Source: an uncultured Oscillospiraceae bacterium (GTDB lineage Bacteria > Bacillota > Clostridia > Oscillospirales > Ruminococcaceae). Taken from it: DNA of 8,367 bases. Numbering within the stretch: position 1 is the stretch's first letter; each line of letters starts with the position of its first letter. A program made the position numbers and the translations under genes. Positions 5,403 through 8,367 of the stretch are shown piece by piece. The stretch covers positions 1 to 8,367 of the forward strand of contig CATNEU010000051.1 of assembly GCA_950097605.1 (NCBI GenBank). Reading direction: 5' to 3'. The notes under the pieces were generated by a model. That model saw only the letters and a program-made list of their open reading frames with translations, made no database searches and had not been told where the DNA came from.

Positions 5403-7679
5403 ATGAAGTTTTTTGTCAAAATGCCCGATTCGGTGCAGGCTGCACTGAGAGCGCGCGGCGTTTTGCAGGATAGTTTGCTCTACTGCGTCAAGGCGGACCT
5501 CGACGCGCAGGGCCAATATTTAGACGTCTATCTTGCCTTCGACCGGGAATCGCTGCATTGCATCAGCGGCCTGGAGCGCCCGCCGGCCAAAAAAAGCCGC
5601 GGCGGGGTTTCCTTTACAGTGCAGGACTATTCCTATTACCCACTCGACACGATCCAAAGCCTCGACGTGGTCCGGCAGGTGTATGCCGCGCAGCTCGTAC
5701 TGGCGTTTACAGACGGCGGCGAGAAGGCGATCTGCCGGTTTTCGCTGGGCTTTGCGGCACAGTTTGAAAAATTTAAAGACTGCCTGCTGAAAACCAAGAA
5801 CGGCGAAGCAATCGACGAAACCCGATTCGGCGACGAAAAGGACGCGTTCTGCGCCAAGTGCGGCCGCCAGTTTCCCGACCAGGAGCGCAAGGTGTGCCCG
5901 CACTGTCTGGACAAATCGTCGATCCTCAAGCGCCTGCTGAAAATGTATGGCGCCTATAAGGGCCGGGCGTCGGTCATTATGCTGGTCATTCTGTTCAGCG
6001 AACTGCTTGCGATCGCCATTCCGTTTTTAAGCTCCAAGGTCTTTTACGACAATGTGCTGCGGGAAGGGCAGCCGCTTTATGGACAGGTGCTGTATGTGGT
6101 CGCGCTGATTGCGCTGACCGGCCTGCTCAGCGCGCTGTCGATGATGCTCTATGGCATCTTGCTTTCCAAGCTCAACATGCAGGCGATGCACGACCTGCGG
6201 GTCTCGGCGTTTTCCTCGATGCAGCGGCTTTCGCTGGGCTTTTTCATCAGCAAGCGCACGGGTTCGCTCATGACCCGTATCGACAACGACGTGGATTCCA
6301 TCTGTTGGTTTTTTGCCGACGTGGTGCCGCAGACGCTCGCCAAATCGGTCACGCTGCTCGGCACCTTCAGCATTATGTTTTCCATCCACGCAGGGCTCAC
6401 GCTGGCAGTGCTGGCGGTTTCCGCCGCGTTTATGGGCGTGCTCTATGTGTTCAGCAACAAATTTCAGGTGAAGTACTTCCGCCGCATCCACGTGGCCACG
6501 CGCAAGCGCAACAACACGCTGGTGGACACCTTAAACGGCCAGCGCGTTGTCAAGGCGTTCGCGCGCGAGGAGCGCGAAAAGGAGCGGTTTGGCAGCGTCA
6601 ACGGCGATATGCGGCGCGCCGATATGGAGAGCAACATCTTTTTCGCCAAAACCGACCCCACAATCTATAACTCCTATCAGATTGCCGGCGCGGTGATCTA
6701 CTGCATCGGCGCCTGGCTCGCCGTGACCGGCAGCTTTACGCTGGGCGGCCTCACGGCGATTTACGCCTACATCAACCGTCTGCTGGACCCGATGGACTTT
6801 TTCATGCAAAACTCGAAAAACTGGTCCAAGTGCGCGGACGCCGCCTCCCGGATCTTCGAGCTGCTCGACGCCTCCCCCACCGTGCGGGAGAGCCCGCGGC
6901 CGGTTTCGATGCCGCAGGTGCGCGGCGACATTTCGCTCTCCCACGTGACGTTTGAATACGAGCCGGGCCGCCCGGTCCTGCACGATGTTTCGTTTGACGT
7001 GGAGGGCGGCAAAATGTTCGGCATTGTGGGCAAAACGGGCGCCGGAAAATCCACGATCATCAGTTTGATGTGCCGGCTGTACGACCCGATGAACGGTTCG
7101 ATCTCGATCGACGGGGTGGACCTCCGGGACATTGCAGCCGCCGATTTGCGCCGTCACATCGGCGTGGTTTCACAGGAGTCGTATATCTTCACAGGCAGCA
7201 TAGCGGACAACATCCGCTATGCGAGGCCGCAGGCCACAATGGACGAAGTCGTGGAGGCCGCCAGAGCCGCCGCCGCGCACGAGTTCATCATGGCGCAGCC
7301 CGACGGCTACGACACCGTTGTCGGCGTGGGCGGCGTGTCTCTCTCGGGCGGCGAGCGCCAGCGCGTTTCCATCGCGCGCGCCATCATCCAGCGGCCCTCG
7401 ATCCTGATTTTGGACGAGGCAACCGCCGCGATGGACACCCAAACCGAACGCAAAATTCAATTGGCGATCGACTCGCTCAAAAAAGGCCGCACGATCATCT
7501 CGATTGCGCACCGCCTTTCCACGCTCCGCGACGCCGACATGCTTGCCGTCATCAAAAACGGACGCTTGGAAGAAATCGGCACGCACGATGAGCTGATCCG
7601 CCGAAAAGGCGAATATTTTGACCTCTACCGCCTCCAAAACGAGGCGCTTAAATTCATTGGGGCAGGTGATGAAGCATGA
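5403..7679 (+). CDS. ABC exporter (fused permease-ATPase) with N-terminal zinc-ribbon extension
   Basis: 758-residue half-transporter of the type I exporter (MsbA/MDR-like) kind, expected in the membrane as a dimer. Residues 1-145 form an unrecognised soluble domain. A zinc ribbon follows with Cys150, 153, 165 and 168 (CxxC-11-CxxC), then a transmembrane domain (about 185-460, roughly six helices). The ATPase has Walker A GKTGAGKST (543-551), Q-loop Gln591, signature LSGGE (647-651), Walker B ending in Asp671-Glu672, and H-loop His703, all intact. Ordinary exporters of this class are about 580-620 residues, so about 150 N-terminal residues are extra. Its stop overlaps the DUF1854 gene by ATGA, marking the two as one functional unit. 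The substrate is unknown; a lipid or glycolipid is suggested by the glycosyltransferase further on. Confidence 0.93.
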   Translation: MKFFVKMPDSVQAALRARGVLQDSLLYCVKADLDAQGQYLDVYLAFDRESLHCISGLERPPAKKSRGGVSFTVQDYSYYPLDTIQSLDVVRQVYAAQLVLAFTDGGEKAICRFSLGFAAQFEKFKDCLLKTKNGEAIDETRFGDEKDAFCAKCGRQFPDQERKVCPHCLDKSSILKRLLKMYGAYKGRASVIMLVILFSELLAIAIPFLSSKVFYDNVLREGQPLYGQVLYVVALIALTGLLSALSMMLYGILLSKLNMQAMHDLRVSAFSSMQRLSLGFFISKRTGSLMTRIDNDVDSICWFFADVVPQTLAKSVTLLGTFSIMFSIHAGLTLAVLAVSAAFMGVLYVFSNKFQVKYFRRIHVATRKRNNTLVDTLNGQRVVKAFAREEREKERFGSVNGDMRRADMESNIFFAKTDPTIYNSYQIAGAVIYCIGAWLAVTGSFTLGGLTAIYAYINRLLDPMDFFMQNSKNWSKCADAASRIFELLDASPTVRESPRPVSMPQVRGDISLSHVTFEYEPGRPVLHDVSFDVEGGKMFGIVGKTGAGKSTIISLMCRLYDPMNGSISIDGVDLRDIAAADLRRHIGVVSQESYIFTGSIADNIRYARPQATMDEVVEAARAAAAHEFIMAQPDGYDTVVGVGGVSLSGGERQRVSIARAIIQRPSILILDEATAAMDTQTERKIQLAIDSLKKGRTIISIAHRLSTLRDADMLAVIKNGRLEEIGTHDELIRRKGEYFDLYRLQNEALKFIGAGDEA

Positions 7680-8188
7680 ACAGACGCAGGGACTTTCGTG
7701 AAATAGCCTCCCTGGGCAGCCTGACGCCCGGCAACATCGTGTTCAGCGTCTGCGAAAACGGGTTTTTAAACGCCGAATTTGAAGGCAAAACCCACCGCAG
7801 GCTCACACTGAACCGCATGCTGCCTTACAGCGCCCCCACGCGCTACATCTCGGTGATGGCGGACGGCGAAGAGCTCGGCATCATCGAGGACCTTTCGGCC
7901 TTCTCAGGAGAGCAGCGCCGGGTGCTGGAGGATGCGCTGCGTTTCCGGTACTATCTGCCGCGGATTTTATGCATCCGCAGCGCCAAAGAGAAGGTCTCGT
8001 TTCTCTATCTCGACTGCGAAACCGACGCGGGAGATAAGGTGCTCTGCATTGCGGATTTCACCTCGAACCTCCGGTTTTTGTCCACAGACACTCTTGTGGT
8101 CTCGGACATCGAGGGCAACCGCTATCAGATTCCCGACTATTCGCATTTCGACAGGGCCAGCCGGAAAAGGCTGGATACATTTTTATAA
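7676..8188 (+). CDS. DUF1854 family protein, ABC partner
   Basis: 170-residue soluble protein without signal peptide or membrane segment. The match to DUF1854 (PF08909) rests on the order of motifs: a polar block followed by PYSAPTRYISVMADGEELG (50-68), a central RVLEDALRFRYYLPRILCI (82-100), TSNLRFL (126-132), and the closing SDIEGNRYQIPDYSHFD (141-157) and SRKRLDTFL (160-168). In proteobacteria, DUF1854 proteins are found next to a dedicated ABC exporter, in loci named for cyanophycin metabolism as I recall; the biochemical role is not established. The ATG shares the ATGA with the upstream stop and is served by AGGTGAT (7664-7670) inside the ABC gene, so co-translation with the transporter is likely. 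It may regulate or couple to the ABC protein's unusual N-terminal region. Confidence 0.82.
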   Translation: MNRRRDFREIASLGSLTPGNIVFSVCENGFLNAEFEGKTHRRLTLNRMLPYSAPTRYISVMADGEELGIIEDLSAFSGEQRRVLEDALRFRYYLPRILCIRSAKEKVSFLYLDCETDAGDKVLCIADFTSNLRFLSTDTLVVSDIEGNRYQIPDYSHFDRASRKRLDTFL

Positions 8189-8210
8189 GCCAGCGCGCAA
8201 CAGAAAATAG

Positions 8211-8226
8211 CCGCCCCGGCGGGCGG
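8211..8226 (+). repeat. Small hairpin before the glycosyltransferase RBS
   Basis: CCGCCC and GGGCGG form a 6-base stem with a CGGC loop in the 57-base gap between the DUF1854 and glycosyltransferase genes. It has no T run, so it is not a terminator and the operon probably continues. It could modulate translation or processing of the downstream part. Confidence 0.35.
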
Positions 8227-8245
8227 TCGGAAGGTGGTTGAAAAA

Positions 8246-8367
8246 ATGAAGGTTCTGATCTTATCGTGCAGCACCGGCGGCGGACACAACGCCGCCGGGC
8301 AGGCCGTGCTGGAGGAGCTGACCCGGCGCGGCATCCCGTGCGAGTTTCTCGACGCGCTGCGCTTTGC
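8246..8367 (+). CDS. MGDG-synthase/UgtP-like glycosyltransferase, N-terminus (partial)
   Basis: Partial: about 40 codons before the right edge. It begins MKVLILSCSTGGGHNAAGQA and continues with VLEELTRRGIPCEFLDALRF. A short strand followed by the glycine loop S-TGGGHN-AA (residues 9-17) and then the second strand ending in LDALRF are typical of the N-terminal domain of monogalactosyldiacylglycerol synthase and of the processive diacylglycerol beta-glucosyltransferase UgtP. These GT28 family enzymes move sugar from a UDP donor to membrane diacylglycerol. GGAAGGTGG (8229-8237) precedes the ATG by eight bases. It is in the same direction as and 57 bases after the DUF1854 gene with no terminator, so it is probably the third gene of that operon. 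Donor and acceptor cannot be judged from the fragment. Confidence 0.8.
   Translation, partial: MKVLILSCSTGGGHNAAGQAVLEELTRRGIPCEFLDALRF

Noticed and set aside
4875..5516. Minus-strand open frame of 213 codons
   Set aside because: It starts inside the ABC gene, is rich in Arg/Gly/Pro as expected for a noncoding GC-rich frame, covers the promoter -35 of the next operon and shows no domain.
1..8188. A polyphosphate-cyanophycin storage link between the ppx-like gene and DUF1854
   Set aside because: The genes are on opposite strands, 5 kb apart, separated by terminators and unrelated genes; no cyanophycin enzyme is visible.
1..8367. CRISPR array, tRNA, rRNA, insertion sequence or prophage attachment site
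   Set aside because: No regularly spaced repeats, no cloverleaf or CCA-ended candidates, no transposase fragments and no flanking direct repeats were seen.

Overview
The window looks like a chromosomal segment of a fairly GC-rich, low-oxygen Firmicute, most likely a clostridial (Oscillospiraceae/Ruminococcaceae-type) gut anaerobe. The signs are strong AGGAGG-type ribosome binding sites, consensus sigma-A promoters, hairpin-plus-T terminators, a Gram-positive lipoprotein signal, a sortase-like NPNTG wall-anchor signal, and a rubredoxin-reductase/NirB-type flavoprotein. Taxonomy is inferred from style only; no marker gene is present.

Layout: (1) 1-337, minus: N-terminal part of a Ppx/GppA exopolyphosphatase-type gene, driven by a perfect TTGACA-17-TATAAT promoter. 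(2) 338-785: a divergent intergenic region with a plus-strand terminator that has no gene in front of it. (3) 786-2003, plus: an FAD/NAD-dependent oxidoreductase with its own terminator. (4) 2212-2643, plus: a small four-helix membrane protein with a DUF1648/SdpI-like motif, ending at a strong bidirectional terminator shared with the facing operon. (5) 4674-2744, minus: a two-gene, overlapping operon for secreted proteins. The first gene encodes a wall-anchored alpha/alpha-repeat (prenyltransferase/terpene-cyclase-like) protein and the second a lipoprotein with a DUF4430 domain. Together they carry the two folds that make up intrinsic factor/transcobalamin. (6) 4879-5402: a roughly 520-base region without a convincing gene, holding promoters and a highly structured leader. 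(7) 5403-8367, plus: an operon of an ABC exporter with an extra N-terminal domain and zinc ribbon, a DUF1854 protein overlapping it by ATGA, and the start of an MGDG-synthase/UgtP-like glycosyltransferase that runs off the window.

The two parts most worth following up are the split transcobalamin-like surface pair and the ABC-DUF1854-glycosyltransferase operon with its hairpin-rich leader. The other genes look like ordinary housekeeping or orphan genes.
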